Source: Glycine soja (lineage: Eukaryota > Streptophyta > Magnoliopsida > Fabales > Fabaceae). Taken from it: a DNA stretch of 64,000 nucleotides. Location: the NCBI RefSeq assembly GCF_004193775.1, contig NC_041002.1, positions 7,117,261 through 7,181,260 of the forward strand, in the 5' to 3' direction. The notes under the pieces were generated by a model. It worked only from the letters and a program-made list of their open reading frames with translations. It was not told where the DNA came from and did not search any database. Numbering within the stretch: the stretch's first letter is position 1; every line of letters starts with the position of its first letter. The position numbers and the translations under genes were made by a program. Below, piece by piece: positions 25,516-38,212 of the stretch.

Positions 25516-27796
25516 TTAGTACTCTTCATTATTGAACATATTTACTTATACCTTCAATTAAAATAAGAAAAGCGTCGTGTTAATCCTGTCAATATTTTTG
25601 TAATTTTATGACACTTAATATATTGATGTAGTTTTTTTTATATAGAAAAATAACAATTTGTTTTTCCAGAAAACTATAATAATTTAATAAAAACACAATA
25701 ATTACCTTAAAATAAACTAATTCAACCCCCAAATTTATATTGGCTTTTAATTAATGAATCTCGTACTTTATCCCCCCTTTTCTCTGTTCTTTTACATTGT
25801 CTCAGCAATTATTGTTTGAAAACACACATAATAGGCGCATATGTCAGAGTTAGATCCATTAATTGATTAATACTGGTGCGAACATGCGCATGGACATAAT
25901 GATGTGAATATTTTTTGTGGCCTCGATCGTAATCGTAATACGATAATACCAGTAATTAAAAGAATTCGTTTCAATTTAAAAAATTGATTTCAAAATAATA
26001 TATGTTTTTAAATATTTTAAGTAAAAATAGAGTTAAAATATTTTTACAAGACTTTAACACATTTCTTCTCCGGAATTAGTTCTTGAGATTAAATGAGTTT
26101 TAGTATTTTTTTTAATTTATAATATTGGATCAAAGGCAATCCTATCCTTTGAATTAGAGGTATTCATGAGACGATAAATTTAACTTTATTTTTACTCAAT
26201 TTGGAATAATATATTTAAATTTGAACTCAACCTAAAATATTTGGAAGAAGACCATATTAACCTGATTTATAGACATAATAATATTATTTATAATTAAATT
26301 GTAAAATTAAAGTTATGATATATATTTTACAATATGTATTTCATGATATCAATATTAATATAAATATAATATCATGTTAAATAAAATATTATCTATTAAC
26401 TTTTTAAAAATATATTAGACTTTGTTTCATAAAAAAAGAGAGACTTTGAACTCAGTTAAGATGACTCAAAATACAATCCAAATCCATACATAATATGTAT
26501 TGGGTCTAATTTCTAAACTCAAACCAATTAAAAATTATGAAAAAAACAATTCAAAATAATTTTGGGTCAAGACGAGTAATTGGGTTGAGCTGGTCATAAA
26601 AACTCTTACTTTAAATTTTATAAGTTTATGGAGTTGAATTAGATTTAGTCTATTTTTAATTATTTGTATGAATGATTGGATTAAGTATATGTAATTTTTT
26701 TAGTAATTAAGTATATATTTGTATGCATATATACGTATTTACGAAGACAAATATATAGCTAGACAAAATTGCTTCATTTATATTTTTTTAACATCATTTT
26801 ATTTTATATTATTATTACAGGAGTAGCAATCTTCATGAGCGCATGAAGAACAAAAGTTAAAATTAAAGTTACATAATTAAGAATACGAGGTTATGTCAAG
26901 TAAGGGGTATGAAAAGGGAGATGAATAAATCTTAATCATACAATTATATACCATTAAAAAATTGATTAAATTAACTTTAATTTTAATCATTCATTTGAAT
27001 TATACAGTTGAGATTTACTTATCTCACATCTCACAAAACTTTTTTTTCTTAAAAAAAAAAAATAGGGGTAACATTTCTCAAGTTATATAAAGAAGAATAC
27101 TCATGTAAAATGAAATCAATATTTGAAATCGATTACATGAATGCCACCATAATGACGCATCATGTTTTGGAACTCGAGTCATAAAAACTTAACCAAATGA
27201 TCGCCTATAATATATATAGAAACTTCGTCCTATTATATATGCCATCATATTATTATTATTCATAACTTAATTGATATATTCTTTCTGAAGTTCATACGTA
27301 TATTATGAAACATCCATGGTCCAAAGATTGCCCCATCGTGATTTTATTTCAAATTATCTGGAGAGAACAAAAAAATTAAAAACTATTAAAAAAAACCGTG
27401 GGGGTGTAGTAGAACAATGAAGACCATGGTAGACTTATATGTAGCATGTAATGATTAATCAGAGAGGGCACCACTGCATAATGTTTCCTAATTTGCCAAT
27501 AGATGTGCGAATTCAGATGCAGTGATTGCGGTTTAAAATTTCTATTGCAGAAGTTATCATCACTTGCTTCTCAATTATAGTTCTTTGTTTTTAAAAATGT
27601 TTTTGGGTGTAGGATTACTTATTCATTCATGTTTAAGACTAGCAAGCATTAATATTGTTCCCAAAAGAAAAACACTAACATTAAAATCATTAATTAAGAT
27701 TTATATATTGATTAAAGATTCTCATAGTTAGTATTTTTTTAATAATTTATCTTGATTATTGAGTCTCGTACCATGATAGGATATATATATATATAA
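25516..27796. other. AT-rich intergenic DNA
   Basis: No coding or RNA gene was recognised. The right edge (27781-27796) is a TA tract that forms the insertion site of the next element. Confidence 0.5.
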
Positions 27797-28543
27797 CCCA
27801 CCTAAAATATCGAAGGTGTAATTACCACTCAACACCTTTTCATTTAGAAAAAAAAACATCATTCTTTTATTAGTCAGCATAGATTAAGTAATTTTCCTTT
27901 TCTCTATGATGTGAAGATGCACTTGCTTCCATTGTCATGGTGCCACCGAAATTAGTTCACACAGTTTTTTTTACCACTGTAATAAAACTCATCTCAGTCG
28001 GTTTCTTTTTCTTTTTTTTTTTTCATTTGACATCAAGGTATTTGATAAAATGGATTAACAGAGGATTATTTTGTTTGTGGAAATAACAAAATTAAGCAAT
28101 CAAATGCAAAAAATTCACTGATAACAACAACACGAATGAAATTAGAGACGGAGAAGAAAAAATTGGTGGAGGCAGTAGGAGGAAAGGGAAGGATGCCTGC
28201 TTGTGGAAGAGGTCGGGGTTGAATTGGGGTTGCATGGAAGAAGGTTGAGAGAGGAGGATTAAGGAGAAAGATGAATCTGCACTTTGAGTTATCATCTATG
28301 GAGATTGGAAGATTTATACTTTTGTAACAATATGGATTAACCAATATGGTAATCTTTGGGGAAGGAACTGTTGTCATACATCATAGTACTAAAAAAAGAA
28401 GTGAAAAGAGAAAAATATATTTAATTATTAAATTATTTGCATTAAAAAATTACTTAATTGCCCTTTAATTTGTTATAAATTAAAAAAAAGATGATTTTTT
28501 TTAAATGAAGAGGTGCTGAGTGTTAAAATACATTTTTTAGTGG

Positions 28544-28544
<1 letters not shown>
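27797..28544. mobile_element. TIR element inserted in a TA tract, with a GC-richer interior
   Basis: The left end (27797-27855) and the inverse of the right end (28490-28544) align for about 55 bp: both run CCAC(C)TAAAA...AACACCTTTTCATTTA or CAGCACCTCTTCATTTA. Both sides are flanked by TATATATA, so the target duplication is hidden in a microsatellite. The interior at 28080-28380 is less AT-rich than the flanks and has a 103-codon minus-strand frame (28066-28377) with no domain I recognise. The length of the TIRs and the foreign-looking interior fit a Mutator-like or Pack-type element; the class is inference. Confidence 0.6.

Positions 28545-28581
<37 letters not shown>
28545..28581. repeat. 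(TA)n microsatellite
   Basis: A TA dinucleotide tract adjoining the right end of the TIR element, followed by a poly-T run. Confidence 0.9.
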
Positions 28582-28589
<8 letters not shown>

Positions 28590-28663
28590 TTTATTTTTTT
28601 GTTGGAACTAGAAACATATATTTTCACTTATTAATGATTTAGATCCATTTATTGAAAAAAAAT

Positions 28664-28931
28664 TACTCCCACGTTCTATTATAATTGTCTATAAGAAAAA
28701 AAATAATTGTTCCAATATAATTGTTATTTTAGTTTGTTAATGTGACAATAATTATTATTTTTTACTTATATTAAGACTTATATATTAAGGATGAACTACA
28801 AAATTTAAAAATAAATTGATGATAATGTAAAATTAATTTTATAAATTATTATTCTATTTCATTTATTTATTATTATTTTTTGTTTGTGTAAGATAATTTA
28901 GGATGATTATTATTTTGGGACGGAGAAAGTA
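28664..28931. mobile_element. Stowaway-like MITE
   Basis: The left end is TACTCCCACGTTCTATTATA. The inverse of the right end reads TACTTTCTCCGTCCCAAAAT, and both continue into 'aat.gtct' or 'aat.atc' type sequence. The terminus CTCCCTCCGTYCCA with TA target choice is typical of Stowaway/Tc1-mariner MITEs of plants. Size 268 bp, AT-rich, non-coding. Confidence 0.65.
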
Positions 28932-31900
28932 ATAAATATAATTTTAAGAAAATAAGTTTAAAAGAGTTGAGGTTAAAAAAAGGGAATTTATATTTAGAAG
29001 TGATAATATATTTTAAAATTGAAATTAGAAATATGAATTGTGTTTAGTTGAGTTTTGAGGTATAAATATAAATTATTCGGTGAATTTCATACAAAAATAA
29101 TATTTTTTTGATTTTTTAATGAAAAAAAAATCTTGTCTTAAATCCATTATTTTCACGGCCCTTTTTCACCAAACCGAAAAATTTGTCATGATATCCTTAA
29201 CATTGTTTTTTTACACCGTACCCTTAACATTGTTGAAATCAATTGTATTGGTCATGAACATGTTTAATTGTTTAAAGCAAAATAAATGGATGCTAAACTG
29301 AAAAAATTAAATATGTGGTGCTATAATTAATCAATCTTTTCTATGTGAATTTTAAACGTGAGTAAATCACATTTAAATTTTATATTTTTTTATAATGATA
29401 TTAAATAAGTGAAGAAAAGTTTTTTTTGTTAATAAAAGTGAACTCAAGTTTATAATTATAAATTAAAATTTGATTTTTTTTAAATTTTGGAAAAAAAAAT
29501 GCACAAGTTACTGTTTAACGATAAATAAAACATAATGATGGTGAATGGTGCTACGATATAAGGAGGGGACTTTTGTTTGTAAAATGGTTGTTATATTCAT
29601 GAGAGACTTTCCTATAAATAGATGATAACCATTGTAAGCTGTAAAATGGTTGAGGGCTTGAGACCCCCCCGGTAAGTGTGGGTCCTTTCTTTTTGCTTTT
29701 GCATGCTTGGTATTAGTGGTACTTACTTATTTTCATATAAATATTTTTTCTTTGTTTAGAAAAAAAAAACTCCATGCAAAAGAAAATACAATTTAGTATG
29801 AAAAATATCACACAAAATAATAGACGACGCTTTAACTTTGTTGACACATATATAAGTTCATCTTTATTTTTTATTTTCAAATAACCAATAGAAAGCATGC
29901 ATATATATTTCATGAAAATTTGTGCAATTTTTCTTTTGCAAGAAATAAAGTCCTTTATGTAAAATGGATAATACTATTTGGTACAAAAAACATTGCATGA
30001 AATAACACAAGTATTAACATGATTTCCATCAAATACGCAAAATTTATCCTTTTCTTTTTTAATTTCCAAATAATCAATCAAAATCATGCATAATTATTGT
30101 GTAAATTTGTGCAATTATTCTTTGATAAGAGTTGCAAACTTGTATATAAATAAGTTCCTCTACTCACGTATTACTTGGTTAATTCAATTCAATGAACACA
30201 AACCTATTATTATTTTTAATCCAATCATTTTTTTATGATGTGCATTAAAAATGGATTGATTCTAACTCATTCATAAAACTAGCTTAAGGAAGGAGGATTC
30301 CCAACTCTTATAAGGAGATATGAGAAATAACATGGTCTAACTAAATAAGAGGATTGCCCAAGTCTTCACAAAAGTATCTTGGTCGTATTCTTAGCCAATT
30401 TGGCACATCTTAACATTTTTTGTCACGAACCAATTATCTCAAAAACTTTGGTTGTTAGGTGAAGATACATGAATGGTATATTTCTAACGATGTACTAAAA
30501 ATCCACTAACACAAGTATAAAGGAATGATAAGTTGGCTAGCTGAAAAAGACATCTTATAAAACAAAACCACAAGAAATAAAAATCATACCTGAATGCAAA
30601 ATAAAAAAGAATTTTTTACATACCTTTAGGAACAAAAGAATGTTTCATTGCATGATCTACAATGTAGGCTCATTGATAAAGCCATGCAAGTGTTTTGTTC
30701 ACCCTTTCTTGTTGACATTTGTGAGTGCATAGTGTAGAGATAAGCAAAAACCATAACTTAACAGTGTTTGCTAAAGTTGAATTTGAGGACTCAACCAGTT
30801 CAATTAACTTTGTCTATTTTAAAGTTGAAGTTTAATTTGGAGGACTCAATTAGTTTATGAAATATCATGTGCAATTTGTCAATTTTATTATTTATTTCAA
30901 CTCTGTGTTTCACTCACACACAAATGCAGTGAGTGGGAAATAATGTCCCTAAGATGTCATTCTTAACCTTGCATAGCTTGTTTCCTCATTTGTACCTATA
31001 ACTATTAAATGTCCTAATTAATAGCATATTACATCATACAAAAGAAAAATTGCACGAATTCACACAAAATAGATATGCATGTTTTTTTTTATTGAAATGA
31101 AAAAATATAAAATTGTGTTAAAAGAGTAATTTAGTTCATGTATTTATACTTTTGTAAGATTAAAGATATTTAATAATTTACTTAATTTTATACTACAACA
31201 ATTGTTTTAAAGTGTAAAAATAATCTATAGCATAATATTAATTTTAATATGGGTATCATACAAAGTAAAGAATGACATTTCTTTCTTCTTACAAAAAAAA
31301 AAGAAGCAAAGAGTGACATTTCAAAAACATAATAAGTGAGAGTTGACAGATAAAATGACATAAATTTGTTTGGTGGAGACCGGAAGTCATTAATGTAATT
31401 GATCTTTTTAAGGTAATTTACTAAATTTAACATCTAATAATGATAATCGTTACATAAATTTTGAGTCAATCACCAATCTCGTTCCCATAATCCCATGAAA
31501 ATTCAATTCTCCTCCTACACATTGGGTTTTGTAATTTTAAAGACACCATTCATTTATACAAACTTTTTAAAAAAATTAATCTATATGTCTCTAGATTATT
31601 TGATAATTTATTTATTTTTTAATTGAATTCCTATACTTGTATTTGTTTTTTAATTAGGTCCCAAAGACACCTATCTAAAAAAAATATAAGTTTAGGTACC
31701 TTTTTTTTTAAAAAAAAGTTCAAAGACTTATTTAAAAATTATTATAATTTGGAGACTTAATTAAAAATTGTCAAGATTTTACATACCATATGTTCACCTT
31801 TGCAACTATGCAAGTTCTAAACTCAATTTTGAACTTGTAGCGGTGAAAATGTTGGTCATGTGAGAATATTGACCTATAGAGACCTAAATTTTAATTATAT

Positions 31901-33162
31901 TCTTTAACTATTTTACAAATTTTAATTAAGTCCTTGAATTGTTTTTTTTTTCTTTTTCAATTCAGTCTAGAACTTGATTTTTTTTCAATTAATTTCCACC
32001 AGGGAACTAATAAAAAAACAATGACGTAATTATATTTTTACCTTTTTTTTAACTTCTTCGTGCATTTCACTTCCGACAAATTAATTTGACAAATTTTACC
32101 TTCAACTTAAAAAAAAAACTTACAAAGTATATCTGTCATTGAGTTGATGTGACATGCTTAAATAATTGATTTTTCATAATAAAGTTAGGGTAAAATATGC
32201 CCAAATATTTTGTTGAGATAAAATTTGTCAAAAAAGTAAAAATTTAAGTTAAAAAGTGCAATTAAGCCAAAACAATACAAGTTTCGGACCAATTGAAAAA
32301 AATTGTTAGGGGGTTTAATTAAAAATTATCAAATACTTTAGGAAAGTATATATTAGTTTATTTTTATTTCTTACTATTACTATCTCTGATTCTATTTATA
32401 ATAAATAAGTTATAGTGTATTTTACACTATAATTTATTTCATATAAGACAAGATGTAGTAACTATCAAGAATTTATGAATAATATATTGGTTTGAATAGG
32501 TTTAGAATTAGGCTCATTAAATAAGATATCAAGTTCGAGTTTTATAAATATAAGGAAAGGCGACATAAAAAAGACTTTAAATAGATGATCGGTCAATCTT
32601 TTGATAAAAATTAATAACGAGTGGATATTTTACACCTTCAATATGATATTTTACACCTTCATTATTAGAATTGCATTAGAAATTACTACTAAAGATGTAC
32701 TCCCTCTGGTTTATATTATAATAAAAAAATTAACTTCACATTAATTAAAAAATTTAATTAATATCATTTAATTTTATTTATCTCACTTAAAAATAAGTTC
32801 CTTTCCAAATTAAACTTTATTGAATTTTGATATCAAGAATAAAAAAGAGTCATTGAAATGAGAATAGAATCACGGACAATGGTTGACACAAGTGATCTGT
32901 TTTCGAATCTTTACTGATCCTTTGGTATGAAATAAATTATGTTGGAGAGAAATACACACCTTATGTGCACTCACCGTCCTAGAAACTGATCAATGCTTCC
33001 AACATAGACAATTTCATATCAATATCATGATCATTAATAAAAATAGAATGTCAATTAAATGAAAAATAATTTGATAATGATTTCATGTAGAGTTAACTGA
33101 GATTTACTTATATTTAATTAAAAAATACATGATATTTTTGGTTATATTTAAGATATGAGTTT
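28932..33162. other. AT-rich intergenic DNA with decayed repeats
   Basis: No gene was found. About 29755-30140 is an old tandem duplication (annotated separately). About 31600-32340 carries many 'aattaggtcc'/'taattaaaaatt' type phrases of degenerate repeats. At 32700 'tactccctctggttta' looks like one end of a Stowaway-like MITE, but no partner end was located. Confidence 0.45.
29755..30140 (+). repeat. diverged tandem duplication, period about 188 bp
   Basis: Matching points include 'aaatttgtgcaatttttctt' near 29917 and 'aaatttgtgcaattattctt' near 30105, preceded in each copy by 'caaataaccaat' or 'caaataatcaat' and 'catgcat'. Identity is roughly 70% by eye, so the duplication is old. Confidence 0.6.
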
Positions 33163-33167
33163 TTTAC
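33163..33167 (+). repeat. TRIM target site duplication, left copy
   Basis: TTTAC, identical to 33590-33594 on the other side of the element. Confidence 0.85.
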
Positions 33168-33589
33168 TCTTAGAATGAATAATGTTAGAAGATATGCTAA
33201 TATATTCTAATTTTATATAGTTGTCATATCTATTAGATTTATCTTTAATTATATCTTTAGCTATTAGGCTTATCTTCAGTTTTATAGTTGTTATATCTAT
33301 TAGATTTATCTTTAGCCGACGTGGGACTTGAATTATTTCCAACACACCACCCACGCCAAGCACTTTCTAGGCTCGCGGCATGAATAACAAATGGTGGGTG
33401 TTTGTCATCATAAAGCGAGGATTAGCGGAAGCGTGGTCCCAGGATCCGAACTGACTCTGATACCATCTTAAAATGAATAATGTGAGAAGCCTAATCCAAC
33501 CCCAAAAATTAACTCAAGGGGTGAGGGTTGCCCCTCACTTATATATTCTAATGTGAGATTACTATATAAGACTTGGATTATTTCCAACA
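33168..33589 (-). mobile_element. TRIM retroelement (terminal-repeat retrotransposon in miniature)
   Basis: A complete 422-bp element on the minus strand. 5' LTR 33589-33466 (124 bp, begins TGTTGGAAATAATCCAAGTC); PBS TGGTATCAGAGTC at 33465-33453, complementary to the 3' end of initiator Met tRNA; short interior; purine-rich tract GTGGGTGGTG just before the 3' LTR; 3' LTR 33344-33168 (begins TGTTGGAAATAATTCAAGTC). A perfect 5-bp target duplication TTTAC flanks it (33163-33167 and 33590-33594). Both LTRs end TAAGA, not the usual CA. The 3' LTR is longer (177 bp) and holds an internal duplication of 'ataaatctaatagatat'. There is no coding capacity, so it must have used another element's enzymes. 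The 71-codon frame at 33148-33363 is LTR sequence. Confidence 0.9.
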
Positions 33590-33594
33590 TTTAC
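33590..33594 (+). repeat. TRIM target site duplication, right copy
   Basis: TTTAC, identical to 33163-33167. Confidence 0.85.
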
Positions 33595-35654
33595 TTTTCA
33601 ATTAAAAAAATAAAATTTATTTTTTATTCCTTTTATGACGATAGATAGCATTTAAATATGAAAAACAAGAATTTTATCTTACATCCACTTTACATTTTGC
33701 ATTAAGAAAATTTAAATGAGAAATGACTTCAAATTTGCTTTACATTATCCAATAAAACGGAAAAAATCAAGTTTAAACATGGAGTAATTAATTTCAATTA
33801 TTGTTTAGCTAGGGTGCAATAAATCCCAATTAAGCCATGTAATAAAGGCTGTGTTGTGCACACAATGAAGATGGTTGAAGCGCAACCACGTGTGGGAGGA
33901 TCCCGATCAATCTATGATGCATTTGTTTCTTTCTTTATGAAAGGAGGTATAGCCAGAGTACTCTCACAGATGCAGAGGCAGAAGAAAGAGATCTTTCCAC
34001 CAATCAAAAAGTGAAGTAAACACCTCAAATGTGTGTACCCATAACACAACACTTCAACACAATAGAAACATTTTTTTTATATGTAAAAGAAAATTTAGAT
34101 AAATTAAATTTTGGGGGTCATTATGATTAAGACAGACCATAAGACTCAACGATCACTTATAAAATTATTTATAAATTATCCATCAATAACATCTACTCAT
34201 CTATAAGAAAAATCAATTTTACATTCTTATAAAATAGTATAAATTTATTTCTTAACAACTAAACCCAACGGGTTTATTCTTACTTGTAAGCACCTAAAAC
34301 AATAGTAGTGTACCCTTCCTGTAATTACTTGTTACCCACAAGGGCATTTCCATTAACCCCATCAATCCTTCTAAAATAACCTCATCTTTCCCACAGTTTC
34401 ATGGGGCCCACTTCTTGTCTGCTGCTCTATTTGCCAATTAAAAACACTGCTTATAAATGACAACTTTTTTCAACTCTTTACTTCAAACGCTTCCTAGGAG
34501 GATAGGAAAAAAAAAGAACACTAATAAATTAATTAGTACTAATGGTGCCTTAACAACTAGTAGTCCAGTTTAGAAAAAAAAGGTTGGATTTGTCAAGTTT
34601 ATTATTGTTGGAGTCGGGTATACGTATTCATAAACCAAATCTTTATTGGAATAGTTAAGCTGAATTCATTGAATTTAGTATAGCATTTCAAAATGGCTGG
34701 TTTTTGTTAAAGACGTTTAAATTTTAGAGTGTGTCTGTTTTGTATTTTTATTTTATGTTTTTATTTTTTGAAAATTATTTTTATTTTCAAAATATTAGAA
34801 TTTTGAAAATATATTTAATTTAATTTCTTATTTTTTGTTTTCAATAAATAAAAATACTGAAAATGCGTTTTTTTAAAAAGAAATGCATTTTTAGATTTAC
34901 TTAAATTATATTTCTTGTTAATGTATTTTCATTTTATTCAAAATGAGGTTATTGGTTTCAACTGGAAACGAGATTTTATTGTTTCTAATTTTTAATTCGT
35001 TTGAGAAAATATGTTTATTGAAAATAAAAACAGAAATCCAACTATACATATTTCCATCACAATTTTCTATTTTCAATAAAAATGAAAATATAAAACAACC
35101 AAATCAAACATCCAATGTGATATCAAAATTTTTATATTTATATAAAAAACTATTATGGGCTTAATAACATTTATGGGTATTGTAGTAAACAAAACAATTA
35201 AGCATAATTTTTTTATATAAAAAGAGATAAATACAAAATTTCTATGTTCTAAAATAAAGTAAAAAATTCGTACAATATAATTTATTAACCTTAATATCCT
35301 AATTACTCATTGACGAATTGAAAAAAAAAAATAATCATATAATGTAAAAGTTTATCCTGTCATTTAATTATCACCCATTATAAATTTATTAAATTTAATA
35401 ATAATTATATTAAAATTTATACCAAAAATAATTTTAAATTATTTAATAAAGTAGTACTTTCTAATTATTTAATAATTTTTATCTAATAAAGTAAGAACTT
35501 TTAGATTTGACAGTTCATTTTTATTAAAATTATTAAAAATAAGAAGATATTAAATTTTTCTGAAAATATAATAATTTAAAACTGTTAAATATATACATAT
35601 ATGTTAAAACTAATAACATGGATATTTATTTTGAGATTTTCAGTTACCTTTTAA
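33595..35654. other. intergenic DNA upstream of the DUF863 gene
   Basis: No gene was recognised. Two less AT-rich patches (about 33840-34050 and 34290-34510) could be conserved non-coding sequence or old gene pieces; the first contains 'caaccacgtgtgggaggat', including a CACGTG G-box. Between 34730 and 35640 the DNA is AT-rich with no usable signals. Confidence 0.4.
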
Positions 35655-35656
35655 TA

Positions 35657-35687
<31 letters not shown>

Positions 35688-35689
35688 TT
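35655..35689. repeat. interrupted (TA)n microsatellite
   Basis: A TA tract broken by single G's, about 100 bp upstream of the inferred TATA box of the DUF863 gene. Confidence 0.9.
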
Positions 35690-35788
35690 GATATGCTTAG
35701 CGAAAAGCAAGGAAGGTGGAGAGAATCTATAAATGCCTATTTGTTTGTGATTTAAATATATTCTGAAAAACATAGAAGAAAAATATTT

Positions 35789-35801
35789 TTATATATAAAT
35801 G
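35789..35801 (+). promoter_or_regulatory. candidate TATA box of the DUF863 gene
   Basis: TTATATATAAATG. It lies just upstream of a GA-rich stretch (about 35815-35840) that looks like the start of a plant leader. The transcription start is inferred to be near 35820-35830. Confidence 0.5.
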
Positions 35802-35824
35802 GTAAAGGAAGGGCAAGAGAGAGA

Positions 35825-36327
35825 AATAGAGAGAGGAGTGATGAAAAAGCAGAGAATAAAAAGAGACCGGATGTTGACAAATTTCATGTCACTGTTCTTA
35901 GAAGGTCGTTTGTTTGTGTGAAGATTTCTTATCTGGGATCTCTCTCTCTCTTTAAAAATGTTTCTCTCTCTAAAAAAAAAGGTCCATTCTTTCTTCTCCT
36001 TATTGTGTGTGTGTTGTTGAGAGAGAGAGAAAGAGAAGGAGGAGTGGCTGGCCCCAGCAGATCGAAATCTCCTCCTTTTCTTCAACCTGATGACGATCTA
36101 AGCTCCTTCAATGGTGTTGCTACTACACCCTCTTTGCTATTTTGTCTTATAAAATTGTTATTGGCTTCAGTTCTAGTTACCCTTTTGGCCTTCAAATAGT
36201 GGGTGTCCAAAAAGATTCTGAATTTCTCTCTCTCTCTCTCTCTCTCTCTCTGATTTTGTTGGTGCCTTGAATGGTGGAATCTCTGTGGGATTCTTGAGAG
36301 GAGGTGTTTAGAGGATGTGGGTCTGAG
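35825..36327 (+). other. 5'UTR exon of the DUF863 gene, with several uORFs
   Basis: Inferred leader exon: GA- and CT-rich, including a (TC)n tract at 36224-36251, and ending at the donor GAG|GTAAAT (36327/36328). It contains at least six upstream ATGs, each followed by an early stop. Two examples are a 26-codon frame at 35841-35921 and a 20-codon frame starting at 35958; the last uORF (M-W-V-stop, ATG at 36314) ends, after splicing, 2 bases before the main ATG. No ATG-initiated long frame exists here. The exon limits are inferred from signals, not from transcripts. Confidence 0.55.
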
Positions 36328-38210
36328 GTAAATTTGCTTATACTCTCTCTGGATTTTTTTATTATTAATTTTTATGTAATTATGTGTGTATTTTTTTTTA
36401 TTTGGTGAATTTTAGTAATTTTGGTTTTTGGTGTTTTATATCTGGGTCTTTTTTGAGTGTGATAAAAATTGAAAATTGAAAACTGAAAATTCCTTGGTTT
36501 CTGTTGTTTGGGGGATTATTGTTCCAATGAACTCCTGAGCATGACTATTTTCATTTTCATTTATTGTTTTTTTATTTTTGGTTTGAATTTTGGTGATGGA
36601 ATGTTCTGATGTTTAATTTTCAGTCTTTCTGATGCTTCTTCTGGTTGAAAGCATCAACTTTTGTGTTGGTTTGGATAATTGTTGTATCGGATCTGTTTGA
36701 TTGAATTTTGTCATTCATTCGTTCCTGTGTTTGGTCCTTCAATCTTTCTTTCTCTGAAGTGTGAATTGTAGTGAGGGACCAGTGTTCCCTAAAATCGTGG
36801 GTGAATTTACGATGTCCCTTGTTTGTAACTGCTCTGGAGATTTTTCACCAACTCTTTGCAAAGATTTTGGAAATTCTCCATGCCTGAGATTATTTGGTGA
36901 AGTATGAAGGGGTTTCATGCATTTGAAAGCGTGGATAAAACTTGAATTATAGAAAGTCGTCTACTTTGAGAAGATTTATTTGAATTGCTTGTGCTTTGCT
37001 GCTTCTATGTATTTTTTAACTGTTGTTTGTTTTGGTAGGATAATCAATAAATTTGTAATCCTTATCCATACTTTCCCGGAATGTGGGTTTGCGGATTTGG
37101 TTATCATTGCCATGGAATGATTATTACTGGCATGGAAATGGTTGTGTTCAACTGTCCAAGTTGACCCATGGGCATTCTTGTTCTAAGTTCTCAACAGCAA
37201 AATATTTGAATATGCTTATAGCATTTGCCCTATATTCAATGTTACAAAGTGTTTCCGGGTTGGGGTAAATGAAGCCTTTTTATATTGTTCTGACCAGTGC
37301 GTTAGGATTGACTTAAAATTTATTATTGCATCTCTAGAAAATCCAGGTTGGGGTAAATGAGGTCATTTTATATTGTTCTGATTCTTCTGACCTGTGCGTT
37401 AGGATTGGCTTAAAATTTATTATTGCATCTTTAGCAAATCGTGGAGGTTCACATTTACTAGGGATACATTAGTCAACGGTTGTTGTCGGTTTGTCATTGC
37501 AATGATAATGATCCATATTATAAATCTTTTAATATGTCAAAGTAAGCACTAGTGTAACGGTAATGAGTTTACGCATTCAGTGGCGTCAAATGTGTTTCTT
37601 GCATTTTTATCCTCCGCAAGCCCAAGTATTGGTAATTTCGTGAATTCTCAACTGTTTATGGTAGTGTGAACTATTGTTATGTCCTTCGATAATTTTGAAT
37701 TTATCATATATATGTTATATAGCTAACATTGAAATTCTTGTTTCTAATTAAATCCTTTCCTAAATGCATGTCGTTCCTTTCCTATGTTGGATGAAAACTT
37801 AGCACAAGTAGGTTCCTTATATCATTGTGCATTTAAAGGCTTTTAGCATCAGTATCTAAAAATTTTACATTGCTTGAAATAGAAAGACGAAGTCCATAAT
37901 TGCAACTTGTTAAGAATTAAAATATTGGGAACAAGTACAAGGGTGGGTGTGAATGAAAGGGGTTTTACACATGGAGGGTTCACAGAAGCTCATTCTTTGT
38001 TTTGACACCCTTATTTTTGAGGGGGCACTGAATTGAAGTGCAGAAAATCTAATCAATCCATTCTGTACTGTTTTCATCTTTGTGTTTTGAGCTTCCGTGC
38101 TATCTTGCCATGTTATGTCATTAAGTCTGGATTTTTGTTATCCATTTGGCTGCTTAAATGTTAATTAGTGCTAGAATACTTATTTGCATGTCACTGTGAT
38201 TAATTATCAG
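36328..38210 (+). other. 5'UTR intron of the DUF863 gene
   Basis: Donor GAG|GTAAAT and acceptor TTATCAG|GA, three bases before the start codon. About 1.88 kb, T-rich, with no coding frame of note. It contains an 88-bp tandem duplication at 37258-37440. Long leader introns in plants often raise expression; no such effect can be read here. Confidence 0.6.
37258..37440 (+). repeat. 88-bp tandem duplication inside the leader intron
   Basis: Copies start at 37258 and 37346 (GGTTGGGGTAAATGA in both). Both include 'tttatattgttctga', 'tgcgttaggattg' and 'cttaaaatttattattgcat'. The second copy has about 9 extra bases ('gattcttct'). Identity is high, so the event is recent. Confidence 0.9.
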
Positions 38211-38212
38211 GA

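Noticed and set aside
28066..28377. 103-codon minus-strand frame as a gene
   Set aside because: No domain or splice context; it lies inside a TIR-bounded element and may be a captured fragment.
35918..36199. Open frame of 93 codons in the DUF863 leader
   Set aside because: It opens on GTG with no ATG at its start, runs through GA/CT repeats and shows no family motif; it lies in the inferred 5'UTR.
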